A stretch of DNA of 64,000 nt from Candidatus Obscuribacterales bacterium (lineage in GTDB: Bacteria > Cyanobacteriota > Vampirovibrionia > Obscuribacterales > Obscuribacteraceae): contig JACKCM010000007.1 in assembly GCA_020634035.1 (NCBI GenBank), forward strand, positions 472,740 to 536,739, written 5' to 3'. Positions within the stretch are counted from its first letter, which is position 1, and each line of letters begins with the position of its first letter. The position numbers were made by a program, and so were the translations under genes. The notes under the pieces were generated by a model. It did not search any database and was not told where the DNA came from. It saw only the letters and a program-made list of their open reading frames with translations. Below, in pieces: positions 52,703-60,799 of this stretch.

Positions 52703-55552
52703 TTAAAGGTCCTTATCTTTCGATTCCGCATCCACCGGAAGGGTGAAAGTGATTTCAGTGCCTGTGTTTGTGGAGCTTTTACAGAAAATTTTGCCGCCAT
52801 GCTGTTCGACAATCTGTTTGCACAGGTAGAGTCCGAGCCCTGAGCCGGTTTTGTTTACAGTCTGATTCTTACCTATTGAAAAACGCTGGAAAATGTAAGG
52901 CAATTCCTCCTTGGGAATGCCGTAGCCGTTGTCTTTGACGGATATTGATACTCCAACTGGCTTTGTTTCACAGGTAAGGTTAATGTTTCCTTGATTGCCT
53001 GTGAATTTAATGGCGTTATTTACAAGATTGGAGAGCACTCTTCTGATCGCCATTCGATCAACTTGAATTGCAGGCGATTTCAAGCGGTCTGTAACGGTGA
53101 CTTTTAGGTTCTTGCGTTTATACAGCGGTTTGAATTGGGTCAAGATCCCGTCTATCTCTTCCCTTAACTCTACTTCTTCTAGGCGCAGTATATTTTTGCC
53201 GTTCTCATATCGATAGACGTCCAAAAGCATTTTTATCAGGTCGAGAAGCTCGGCGGTGCCTGAATTGACAATGGTTAGAACTTCTATCTGTTCGGGGTTT
53301 AGCGGACCAAGCTTCCCGTCTAGAAGACCTTGCATGATATGGGTCTGACCTATTAAGGGATTTTTCAGATCATGGGTTAGTGTGGCCACGAAGTCTTCTT
53401 TCTGGCGGCTCAATTCTACTCTTTCGGTCACGTCGACAGAAAGAACCACCAGTCCATCCGGGGTATCACCGTCGTTCTTCACCGGCCAAATGGTGAGATC
53501 GCAGTATATCTCTTTCTCGGATATATCCATTTTGTAGTTTGAATGGCTCATAGGTAGTCCGCTTTCGACAACGTCGAGCAGCCAATCACCGGGAATGCCT
53601 GTCGGAATTTTGAGAATTAGATTGCCTTGTATCTCTTCTCTGACCAAGTTTAGTTGGGTACAGAAAGCCCGATTAACCTCTGTGATCACCAGGTTGTTAT
53701 CCAGCCAGGCGATGCCGATTGGGGCGTTTTCAGTTATTGCCTCTCCGATTCGTAGTCGTGCCCTTGTGGCTCGTTCTGCTGTTTTCTCGGCATCTTTTTT
53801 CTCTATAAACTGACCAATCTGATAACAAATAGGCTTCATCAGCTTATCGAAGGCATCGTTTTTTGAGGAAAGTGTAGCGCTTTTGTGTAGCTCTATCGCG
53901 CCCAAGCATTCATTCCCGCAGATAATCGGATACACAATCATAGATAAAGGCTTCAAATTCTCAGAATGGCTTCTTTTAAGCGGATCCTCCACTCTGTCGA
54001 TTTCCAAAATTATCGAGCCGGTTGGGCTATTTGCAATGTTCTCAAGGCAAAACAGATCGCCTGCCAGTTTTAGGTGGTTTGTAATTGTCTCCAGATCTGA
54101 TATTCCGGGAATGTCCGTAGCGCTGGTGGCTATGCACGCTAATTTGGCTATGTCCTTTCCCTTGAGCCAGAGCGAAACCACGTCAAAGCTTTGTGCGTCT
54201 CGGATTGCCTCGAGTAGTTTTTGGGCGGCATCTTCTATGGACGCAGAATCTTTTAGAGTGGCCATGATTTTTATATGAGTCTGTTCTATTCTTTCTGCAT
54301 CTCTTCTGGCGGTGATGTCACGAACAATAATCGAAGTTCCATACTCTTTTGCTCCGCTATCCAGTAGAGAGGAGACTGTCAGGGCTACCTCGAGGTTGGT
54401 GCCGTCCTTCCTCTTTCCATTCAATTCTATGTTCTCAAGAGAGTTTCCGTGAAGTATGGATTCTTCTATCTCTGCAAGGTTAGATGACTCTGGTATCGGC
54501 AAGAACAGCGACAGGTCTTTTCCGGCTGCTTCATCTGAAGAGTAGCCGAAAATCCTTTCTGCGCCTATGTTCCATGTCTTGATCTTATTTCCCGCGTCAA
54601 AACTTATGATCCCGTCTTCCGAGCATTGCACTATATTTGCCAGAAGCGACCGGGCTGCTTCGGACAGCTTTCTGTCCATACCTCTGGCTATCTGCTCTGC
54701 CACCACATTTAGTGAGGGCTGTGCCAGGGACTCTGCGAAGGAGTGCATGTGCAGGGTCATTATGCCAAATAGACGCTCATCGCAGGTGAGCGGCTGGATA
54801 ATAAGTTCGAAATCGTTTTCGAGACCTGCGGGGCTTTCGCAGTAAGCCAGGGTTTTTGAGGTTATCTGTTCAGCTATCTGGGCTAGAATTTTTGAGTTGA
54901 ATGGCTGGGCAATGTTCTTAGGCAGGCTAACATAGACCGAGTCGGTAAGTAAATCGTTGCACTTGCCGCTGGCCGCTTGCAGATGAAACTCGTTGAGCTG
55001 GTCGTTCAGGGTCCAGAGATGGGCATGGATTAGATTGAGGTGCTCACAAAGAGCCCGGCTGCAATGTTCGAGAAAATCCGACAGACTATGGCAGGAGATC
55101 AGACCATCCCCGACCGCCGCAGACAGTTTATTCAAGCGGGTTTTGCTCAGCAGGTTAGCGCGAATAAGCTGGTGTTTTTTTTCTTCTATAGCTAAATTAA
55201 TGGATCTGAGCAGCAATTTTTCGTTGAGTTTCCCTTTGACGATATAGTCATAGGCTCCTACTCTGAGGGCTTCTATGGCGCATTCCACATCCTCCAGTCC
55301 GGTGAGGACCACTATGGGCAGCTCTTTATTCTCTGCCAGCACTTTTGCTACCGTCTGCACTCCGATACTATCCGGCAAAGCCAGGTCGAGGAGCGCGATA
55401 TCAACTCGCTCTCTTTGAATTATCTCGAGAGCGTTGACCAGAGTATTGGCTGTCACGATCGAGTATTGCGAAGTGGCTAAGAGCTCTTGCGTGTAACGGG
55501 CATCGGCCGGATTGTCTTCTACCAGAAGGATCTTTGTAGTCTTGCTTCTCAT
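52703..55552 (-). CDS. REC-GAF-PAS-GAF-PAS-histidine kinase
   Basis: A 949-residue soluble sensor kinase. Order: receiver (1-125, E-D-N and phosphoacceptor in I-A-L-L-D-L-A-L-P-D), GAF-like domain (about 150-310), PAS (about 315-430, E-D-G-I-I-S-F-D), GAF (about 445-590), PAS (about 610-710, N-A-P-I-G-I-A-W-L) and kinase (T-L-T-H-D-L-K-N-P-L-I-G, N-L-V-N-N-A-I-K-F, D-N-G-Y-G-I, G-S-G-L-G-L-Y-L-C-K-Q). No membrane helix, so the signals are cytoplasmic or diffuse in; no chromophore cysteine was identified. Its ATG overlaps the stop of the regulator at 55549 (ATGA). It lies directly upstream of the giant gene on the same strand. Confidence 0.88.
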   Translation of the reverse strand: MRSKTTKILLVEDNPADARYTQELLATSQYSIVTANTLVNALEIIQRERVDIALLDLALPDSIGVQTVAKVLAENKELPIVVLTGLEDVECAIEALRVGAYDYIVKGKLNEKLLLRSINLAIEEKKHQLIRANLLSKTRLNKLSAAVGDGLISCHSLSDFLEHCSRALCEHLNLIHAHLWTLNDQLNEFHLQAASGKCNDLLTDSVYVSLPKNIAQPFNSKILAQIAEQITSKTLAYCESPAGLENDFELIIQPLTCDERLFGIMTLHMHSFAESLAQPSLNVVAEQIARGMDRKLSEAARSLLANIVQCSEDGIISFDAGNKIKTWNIGAERIFGYSSDEAAGKDLSLFLPIPESSNLAEIEESILHGNSLENIELNGKRKDGTNLEVALTVSSLLDSGAKEYGTSIIVRDITARRDAERIEQTHIKIMATLKDSASIEDAAQKLLEAIRDAQSFDVVSLWLKGKDIAKLACIATSATDIPGISDLETITNHLKLAGDLFCLENIANSPTGSIILEIDRVEDPLKRSHSENLKPLSMIVYPIICGNECLGAIELHKSATLSSKNDAFDKLMKPICYQIGQFIEKKDAEKTAERATRARLRIGEAITENAPIGIAWLDNNLVITEVNRAFCTQLNLVREEIQGNLILKIPTGIPGDWLLDVVESGLPMSHSNYKMDISEKEIYCDLTIWPVKNDGDTPDGLVVLSVDVTERVELSRQKEDFVATLTHDLKNPLIGQTHIMQGLLDGKLGPLNPEQIEVLTIVNSGTAELLDLIKMLLDVYRYENGKNILRLEEVELREEIDGILTQFKPLYKRKNLKVTVTDRLKSPAIQVDRMAIRRVLSNLVNNAIKFTGNQGNINLTCETKPVGVSISVKDNGYGIPKEELPYIFQRFSIGKNQTVNKTGSGLGLYLCKQIVEQHGGKIFCKSSTNTGTEITFTLPVDAESKDKDL

Positions 55553-55986
55553 TTTTCTAGTTCAGGTTGGGAGAAGCGCGGAAATTTGACCGCTGAAAAC
55601 CAGAATTCGTCTATTGATTTGATGATTTTGATAAATTGATCCAGGTCGATGGGCTTGGTTACATAGCAATTGGCATTCAGCTTGTAACTCTTCAGAATAT
55701 CTTCTTCTGATTGCGAGGTTGTGAGAATCACAACCGGAATAGTTTTCAGTCGGCTGTCTTCTTTTATCTCTGCCAGCACTTCCCTGCCGTCCTTTCTTGG
55801 TAGATTCAAATCCAAAATGATCAAATCAGGCTTCGTTTTTTCGCTTCGCAGGTATTCCATCGCTTCAACGCCATCGCGGACGATTTCGATAGTCACCATT
55901 ATCTTCTCGTCGTGAAAAACTTCGGTTATCAGCCTCGCGTCGGCGTGACTATCTTCGACCAGCAATACATTTATTGTTTCCGCCAT
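55549..55986 (-). CDS. Rcp1-like single-domain response regulator
   Basis: A 145-residue receiver with V-E-D-S-H-A-D, the phosphoacceptor in L-I-I-L-D-L-N-L-P-R-K-D-G, L-T-T-S in the fourth strand and V-T-K-P-I. The C-terminal E-F-W-F-S-A-V-K-F-P matches the Rcp1 signature. It sits between two kinases: 16 nt after the PAS-kinase gene at 56003 and overlapping the start of the large kinase by 4 bp. The natural partner is the phytochrome-class PAS kinase upstream. It is the counterpart of the regulator at 37453. Confidence 0.92.
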   Translation of the reverse strand: MAETINVLLVEDSHADARLITEVFHDEKIMVTIEIVRDGVEAMEYLRSEKTKPDLIILDLNLPRKDGREVLAEIKEDSRLKTIPVVILTTSQSEEDILKSYKLNANCYVTKPIDLDQFIKIIKSIDEFWFSAVKFPRFSQPELEK

Positions 55987-56002
55987 AACTCCAATACCTT
56001 TT

Positions 56003-57151
56003 TTAGCTGTTTTTTCTTGTTCTCTTTAAGGTGAACTCTATAGTCGTTCCTTCTCCAGGTTCGGATTCGACTGCTATAACGCCGCCATGCCGCTCTACTA
56101 TCTTTTTGCAGACGGCCAGACCGATGCCGCTGCCGGCGTAGGTCTCTTTGGGATGCAGCCTCTGGAAAATTACAAAAATTCTCGCTGCGTATTGCATCTC
56201 AAATCCGATGCCGTTATCTCTTATTTTGAAGGTCCAGTATTCTTGACCTTCTTCAGTGCTGATTCTGATGATCGGTTTGACTTCAGAGCGAAACTTGATC
56301 GCGTTTCCGATTATGTTCTGAAATAGCTGAGTTAGTTGCGTGCTGTCACCTAGCACCGCAGGTAGTGGTTCTGTTTCGATTACGATTGTGGCTTCGTTTT
56401 CTTCTATGGCGAGTTTTAGATTGTCCATCGCTTTCTTTACCACGTAATTGCAATCTGTCTCACGCATCTCTTGACCGCGGGTATGAACACGGCTGAATAC
56501 CAGTAGATCGTTGATCAGGACTTGCATACGGCTGGCTGCGTCGGTTATGAACTCGATAAAGTCGTCGGCGTTGTCGTCGAGCTGACCTCGATAACGTCTT
56601 TCGAGTAGCTGAGTGTAGTTGGTTATTACCCTGAGAGGTTCCTGTAAGTCATGGGAACAAACATAGGCAAACTGCTGCAGGTCCTCATTCGATCTTTTAA
56701 GCTCTACAAGATTCTCTTGCAGTATCTTCTCTGATTTTTTTCGCTCGGTTATATCCACAACCGATGCCACTACATAACGCTTGTCGCCAGCCTGAAGGGG
56801 ATTGAGTCCGATCTCAACAGGAAAGAGCGTACCGTCTTTACGCAAGCCGTTCAGATCGCGCCCGGCTCCCATTGCTCTGGGCTCCGGCGCTTTGAAAAAA
56901 TGTTGACGCGAACCAGGGTGACTGGTTTTGGCCGCATGGGGAACCAGGATTTCGATGGGCTCACCAAGCAATTCATTACATTCGTAGCGAAAGAGATTTT
57001 CTAGCTCTTTATTGGCTAGAACGATGAAGCCTTTCTCGTCCACCATTAAGATACCGTTTGGGGCGGTATCGAGAATCATGCGCAAGCCGGCCTGATCGAG
57101 CTGAAAGTGTTCGTCTTTCAATCTATCCATTATGTTTTGAATTGCATACAA
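56003..57151 (-). CDS. PAS-histidine kinase
   Basis: A 382-residue soluble kinase. A PAS domain (about 20-135, N-G-I-L-M-V-D-E-K-G and a H-x-x-R-x-H turn) is followed by a short coiled coil and a phytochrome-class kinase: V-C-S-H-D-L-Q-E-P-L-R-V-I, N-I-I-G-N-A-I-K-F-R, D-N-G-I-G-F, G-S-G-I-G-L-A-V-C-K-K-I-V-E. Starts at 57151 or 57130 are both possible; neither has a clear ribosome site. It is first in an operon with the Rcp1-like regulator and the large kinase. It and the kinase at 21448 share the H-D-L-Q-E-P box. Confidence 0.88.
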   Translation of the reverse strand: MYAIQNIMDRLKDEHFQLDQAGLRMILDTAPNGILMVDEKGFIVLANKELENLFRYECNELLGEPIEILVPHAAKTSHPGSRQHFFKAPEPRAMGAGRDLNGLRKDGTLFPVEIGLNPLQAGDKRYVVASVVDITERKKSEKILQENLVELKRSNEDLQQFAYVCSHDLQEPLRVITNYTQLLERRYRGQLDDNADDFIEFITDAASRMQVLINDLLVFSRVHTRGQEMRETDCNYVVKKAMDNLKLAIEENEATIVIETEPLPAVLGDSTQLTQLFQNIIGNAIKFRSEVKPIIRISTEEGQEYWTFKIRDNGIGFEMQYAARIFVIFQRLHPKETYAGSGIGLAVCKKIVERHGGVIAVESEPGEGTTIEFTLKRTRKNS

Positions 57152-57372
57152 AGGCTAGAATAGATCAGCAATAGCGAATCTATTCGGATAGGGGAAAGGG
57201 GTTACTTTGGATACCTTCGTTACCAATTATAAAGTACGTAGTATGAGAATGCTCTGTCATTTAATTAAATTGCCCGAATCTCCCCACGGTAGAATCGCTT
57301 GAAATGAACTGCCGGCAAAGATTATCAGCTGGTTATTGAGAGGATTAATTCTCTGGGCGTAGTCCTCGTCAG

Positions 57373-57404
57373 TGGTGGCATCACTCACCTGGGGGATGCC
57401 ACCA
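57373..57404. other. Perfect 10-bp hairpin just after the fusion kinase gene
   Basis: TGGTGGCATC (57373-57382) and GATGCCACCA (57395-57404) enclose a 12-nt loop, 7 nt from the stop of the minus-strand gene at 57411. On that strand no T-run follows, but on the plus strand TCTTTTT follows at once. It may mark the 3' end of the kinase message, or block antisense transcription entering the gene. The remaining 220 bp of the gap hold nothing I can name. Confidence 0.5.
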
Positions 57405-57410
57405 TCTTTT

Positions 57411-59057
57411 TCATTGCAAAGCTCCACTCATCAAACTGGCCAGTTGCCTCATGGTCTGCGGTCTATTGGTCGAATCTTTCTGCAACGTACTCATCACGAT
57501 CTCTTCTAAGCGTCGGGGGATAGTGTTGCCGCATGCAGTATCGGCCAGGTTTTTCGGCGATTCATAGACATGTCTGTACATGACGTCCATATAGTCGTTG
57601 CCTTGAATCGGGGGCTCTCCAGAAAGGCATTGATACATCAGGCATCCCAGGGAATAGATATCCGATGTCGGGCCGAGGCTTCGGGACTGGCATTGCTCTG
57701 GGCTCATGTAAAGTGGTGTCCCCAGAACCTGGCCGTTATGGGTTCTGGTCAAGTTTTGAAAGGAGTTGTTCGTTACAGTGTTTTCACCCTTGATGATTTT
57801 TGCGGTGCCAAAGTCGGCTACCTTTGCGATGACGGTATTCCTTTCTGTGTCTTGGATTAGAATATTGCTTGGTTTGAGATCTCGGTGGAGAATCCCTTTT
57901 TCATGGGCGGTTTGCATACCGTCGCAAATCTGCAAAAAAATCTCCAGTGCTTTTTTAAATTCGAGCGCAGTCTGCTCTTCTAAGATCTGGTCGAGGCCTT
58001 TTCCTGCGAAGTACTCCATAATCATGAAAGTGTCGCCTTCTTCCGAGATCCCGAAGTCTTTGATGGTGACTATATTAGGATGGTTGAGCGAACAGATGGT
58101 GGCAGCTTCCAGGCGAAAGCGTTGAAGCAGATCAAGATTGCTCATCAAATCTGGATGGAGGATCTTGATTGCTGCAAGGCTGTTGAGATACCTGTGTCTT
58201 GCTTTGTAGACTGAACCTCCGGAGCCGGTGCCCAGAAGTGAGAGTATTTCGTAGCGATTGGCAAAGGATGCTCCGATCCTTCTATCTAAGATGGCTTTTT
58301 CTCCGTCTATGGGGCAGTAATCCAGTTCCATGGGAACGATATAGTGGCAGATTCGACACCGCTTGGCAGGCTTGTGCTCTGCGGTCAATGCCCGGCTTTC
58401 TTCCTTCTCTTCTTCATAAGAGTCAGCTTTTCTTGCTATTTTTTGAAGAACGGTTCTGGTCAGATCATGCACAGCGTGAAAAGAGAGATCGAGTTCCTGG
58501 CTGATGGTTTCGGTGCTTTTCCCCTCTAACAAAAGATTGAGAAGATCCTTCTCTTCTAAACTCAGATATCCTGTTCTATCCAGTCCGCTAGAATCGTTGC
58601 TTCTTCTGTGAATGGCATTAATCACCCGCCGAGCAATGGTCTCGTCGAGCCAGGTTCCGCCACTCGCCACCGCTCTGATAGCCGCTAAAAGTGCTTCTTT
58701 GCTCAATTCTTTCAGGCAATAGCCGTCGGCACCGGCTTCCAGAGAAGGATAAAGGAATTCGTCCTCACCATGACTGCTCAAAATGAGCACTTTGCTTTTG
58801 CCCTCTCCCTTGATCTTTCTGGTGGCGACAATTCCGTCGAACTCCGGCAGACCAATGTCCATCAAGATCAGATCCGGCTTGAGGCTTCTGGCCAGCTTCA
58901 CAGCATCCGGTCCGTTAGAAGCCTCTCCGACCAGTTGCAGATCATTATTGCCATGCAAGGAGAGCTTGACCCCAAGTCGCAACATCTCCTGGTCTTCGAC
59001 CAGCAAGATAGAAACAGGTTTTTTTATGCTCGAATCTGATCCAGGCTCTTCAGGCAT
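57411..59057 (-). CDS. Response regulator-zinc ribbon-Ser/Thr kinase fusion, copy B
   Basis: A 548-residue paralogue of the protein at 35485 with the same order. Receiver 14-132 (phosphoacceptor D67, K116), a degenerate helix-turn-helix (L-S-L-E-E-K-D-L-L-N-L-L-L-E-G-K near 165-180), zinc ribbon C234-x2-C237-x10-C248-P-I-D-G, then the Hanks kinase with G-T-G-S-G-G-S-V, K298, H391-R-D393, D415-F-G and S-P-E-Q. All residues needed for phosphotransfer and for kinase activity are present. In copy B the recognition helix of the HTH has drifted as in copy A, so DNA binding is doubtful. It lies upstream of the PAS-kinase operon, separated by a hairpin. Confidence 0.9.
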   Translation of the reverse strand: MPEEPGSDSSIKKPVSILLVEDQEMLRLGVKLSLHGNNDLQLVGEASNGPDAVKLARSLKPDLILMDIGLPEFDGIVATRKIKGEGKSKVLILSSHGEDEFLYPSLEAGADGYCLKELSKEALLAAIRAVASGGTWLDETIARRVINAIHRRSNDSSGLDRTGYLSLEEKDLLNLLLEGKSTETISQELDLSFHAVHDLTRTVLQKIARKADSYEEEKEESRALTAEHKPAKRCRICHYIVPMELDYCPIDGEKAILDRRIGASFANRYEILSLLGTGSGGSVYKARHRYLNSLAAIKILHPDLMSNLDLLQRFRLEAATICSLNHPNIVTIKDFGISEEGDTFMIMEYFAGKGLDQILEEQTALEFKKALEIFLQICDGMQTAHEKGILHRDLKPSNILIQDTERNTVIAKVADFGTAKIIKGENTVTNNSFQNLTRTHNGQVLGTPLYMSPEQCQSRSLGPTSDIYSLGCLMYQCLSGEPPIQGNDYMDVMYRHVYESPKNLADTACGNTIPRRLEEIVMSTLQKDSTNRPQTMRQLASLMSGALQ

Positions 59058-59176
59058 TTAAGGCTACCGATTGGAGAAATTTGAGGTGCCGTTATCTCAA
59101 TGGTATCAGAGTATATGGTTGCTTTGACTCAAGTTCATGCCAGAGGATGAATCCGGTGCTTTGAAGAGCTAGCTCT

Positions 59177-59965
59177 TTAAGGCAGATTCAGACCTGCCGC
59201 TTTAGTTACCGGTTCAATTGTCGAGCGCAATGCTTTTTCGACTCTGACCATGTCTTCCTCGAAGTACTCTCCGGTCCATTCATCCATGAAGAATTTCTTG
59301 AATTCCACCGCAAGGCATAAGCCTGTTTCGGGATAATTTTCATGAATCCAGGTGGAGAGCCAGCCGCCTTTGAATTTGACGTTCTCTCTGACATCGAGAT
59401 GACGTCCGTCGTAGTCGAAATCTCTTATCGTATCCATGAACGCAGTGGCTGCCTTGCCCCAGCGAGTTTTATCGAGGGTTCCTGTGCCCAGATTGACCTC
59501 GGGATTTGCTTCTACCGGCTCAGGCGGTGCATCTGCTCCATTTCTGCGGTGATTATACGAGTGGATGTCATAGACCACGAATCGGCCGAATTGAGATTGG
59601 AGCTCGTCTAGAATAACTTTCAGTTCAGTATAGAACCGGTCGTATTTTGTCAATGAACCCTCTACTACCTCTGGCTCCAGATTCTTGTCCCATATATTCA
59701 GACCCCAGGCGTCTTCTGGCCTGGCGTAGACAGCTTTTTCCCTGGGGCGGTTCAAGTCGACTTCGAAGCGGGAAGTGTTCAGAATAATTCTGTTCTCGGC
59801 GATGGTTGTCCATCTTCCGGTATAGGGATCCTCTTCACGCAGCCTTGAAGCATCGGCGAGAATCATTCTCTTTTTCAGCTCTTCTCTGACCTGATTGCCG
59901 TTATGAATGGCGGTGGCAAGAATCGGTGCTGCTCCCCGGGTTATTTCCCAGTCTGCCTTGGTCAT
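59177..59965 (-). CDS. N-formylglutamate amidohydrolase family protein
   Basis: A 262-residue protein of the N-formylglutamate amidohydrolase (FGase) fold. Recognisable segments are A-T-A-I-H-N-G-N near 15-22, a D-L-N-R-P-R-E segment near 75-81, and V-Y-D-I-H-S-Y-N-H near 132, which carry the metal-binding His/Asp residues, plus an E-F-K-K-F late in the protein. True FGases release formate from N-formylglutamate in histidine breakdown; many homologues act on other N-acylated or carboxylate substrates, and no hut gene is near. It is a single gene, divergent from the small membrane protein at 60076. Confidence 0.8.
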   Translation of the reverse strand: MTKADWEITRGAAPILATAIHNGNQVREELKKRMILADASRLREEDPYTGRWTTIAENRIILNTSRFEVDLNRPREKAVYARPEDAWGLNIWDKNLEPEVVEGSLTKYDRFYTELKVILDELQSQFGRFVVYDIHSYNHRRNGADAPPEPVEANPEVNLGTGTLDKTRWGKAATAFMDTIRDFDYDGRHLDVRENVKFKGGWLSTWIHENYPETGLCLAVEFKKFFMDEWTGEYFEEDMVRVEKALRSTIEPVTKAAGLNLP

Positions 59966-60075
59966 CTCTTATTCCCTCTGCTTTCCCGTCGGTTTGTAGA
60001 GCAAAGTTTAACAGTTGCATATCCCTGCTGGTACATTGACATCAGCTTCGAATTTATGCTTTTAAAGATGGAACT

Positions 60076-60204
60076 ATGGGTGACAATTTAAATCGCAGCG
60101 ATTCGGAAGAGGTGGATACAATAAACCATCTCCTTTTCTGGAGTCTGGGCGGAACTGTCCTCTTTCTCATAATCGTCTGTTGCTATTATTGCGCTCGACC
60201 ATGA
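60076..60204 (+). CDS. 42-residue single-pass membrane protein
   Basis: An ATG at 60076 with AAGATGGA just upstream opens 42 codons ending at 60204. Residues 1-16 are polar and acidic, residues 18-36 are one hydrophobic helix (L-L-F-W-S-L-G-G-T-V-L-F-L-I-I-V), and the end is C-C-Y-Y-C-A-R-P with three cysteines. A TTGACA lies at 60036-60041 but a fitting -10 box is weak. It sits in the gap between the divergent amidohydrolase and the convergent gene at 60219, which ends 14 nt away. Composition and placement support a real gene; its role is unknown. Confidence 0.5.
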   Translation: MGDNLNRSDSEEVDTINHLLFWSLGGTVLFLIIVCCYYCARP

Positions 60205-60218
60205 AAAGGTCGCTTATC

Positions 60219-60671
60219 TCAGGCTCTGCCGCTCGCCTGACCAGAGACGACCTGGGGCATTATTCTTGTCACTTTGAGCGGTAATTCGGCGGCTTCTACG
60301 CCATCGATTTCAAGGATGACGGCATAAAGACCTTCTTTTTCGAAACCAAGCCCGTTGAAGGCGCTGATTACTTTATGGCTTGTAGTTTCGTCGGTTCCAG
60401 GTTGGGGATCGACTCTCGATTTTTGCGAAAGTGCAACTATGTTGCCATCGCCATCCACTATCTTGTACTCATATTCGAAAGGACCGGATGCTCCTGTTAC
60501 CTGGGCGAAAGCGTAAGCTACCGGCATTAGCATCGGAAAGCTCTGGGCTGAAAGACCGTTGAAGATGTTTACGCAGGTAACAGCATCTCGATTGACGAGA
60601 TCCTGTAAAACGCGCTCGCAGAGAATCAATCCGCTGGAGTGGGGACCATTTGTTTTCGTTCTCTTTGCCAT
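60219..60671 (-). CDS. Small conserved protein of the DUF6941-like type
   Basis: A 150-residue protein from the ATG at 60671, which has AGAGGA 6-7 nt upstream; a longer frame from 60737 lacks a ribosome site. The pattern L-I-L-C-E-R-V-L-Q-D near the start, then N-I-F-N-G-L-S-A-Q-S-F-P, a beta sandwich-like middle (G-P-F-E-Y-E-Y-K-I-V-D) and E-L-P-L-K-V near the end resemble small cytoplasmic proteins now grouped as DUF6941. Their function is unknown to me. No signal peptide or membrane helix. A standalone gene. Confidence 0.6.
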   Translation of the reverse strand: MAKRTKTNGPHSSGLILCERVLQDLVNRDAVTCVNIFNGLSAQSFPMLMPVAYAFAQVTGASGPFEYEYKIVDGDGNIVALSQKSRVDPQPGTDETTSHKVISAFNGLGFEKEGLYAVILEIDGVEAAELPLKVTRIMPQVVSGQASGRA

Positions 60672-60799
60672 CTGCAGTCCTCTTAAATCAGTTTCCTTGT
60701 TTCTGGAAGTATAGATAACTCTTGTTCTGTTCTTCAAGTCTTAGCAATGGGTTTGACTATGCGCTATCCTTTAGACTGTAGTTGAATCGGTAGCTTGTC

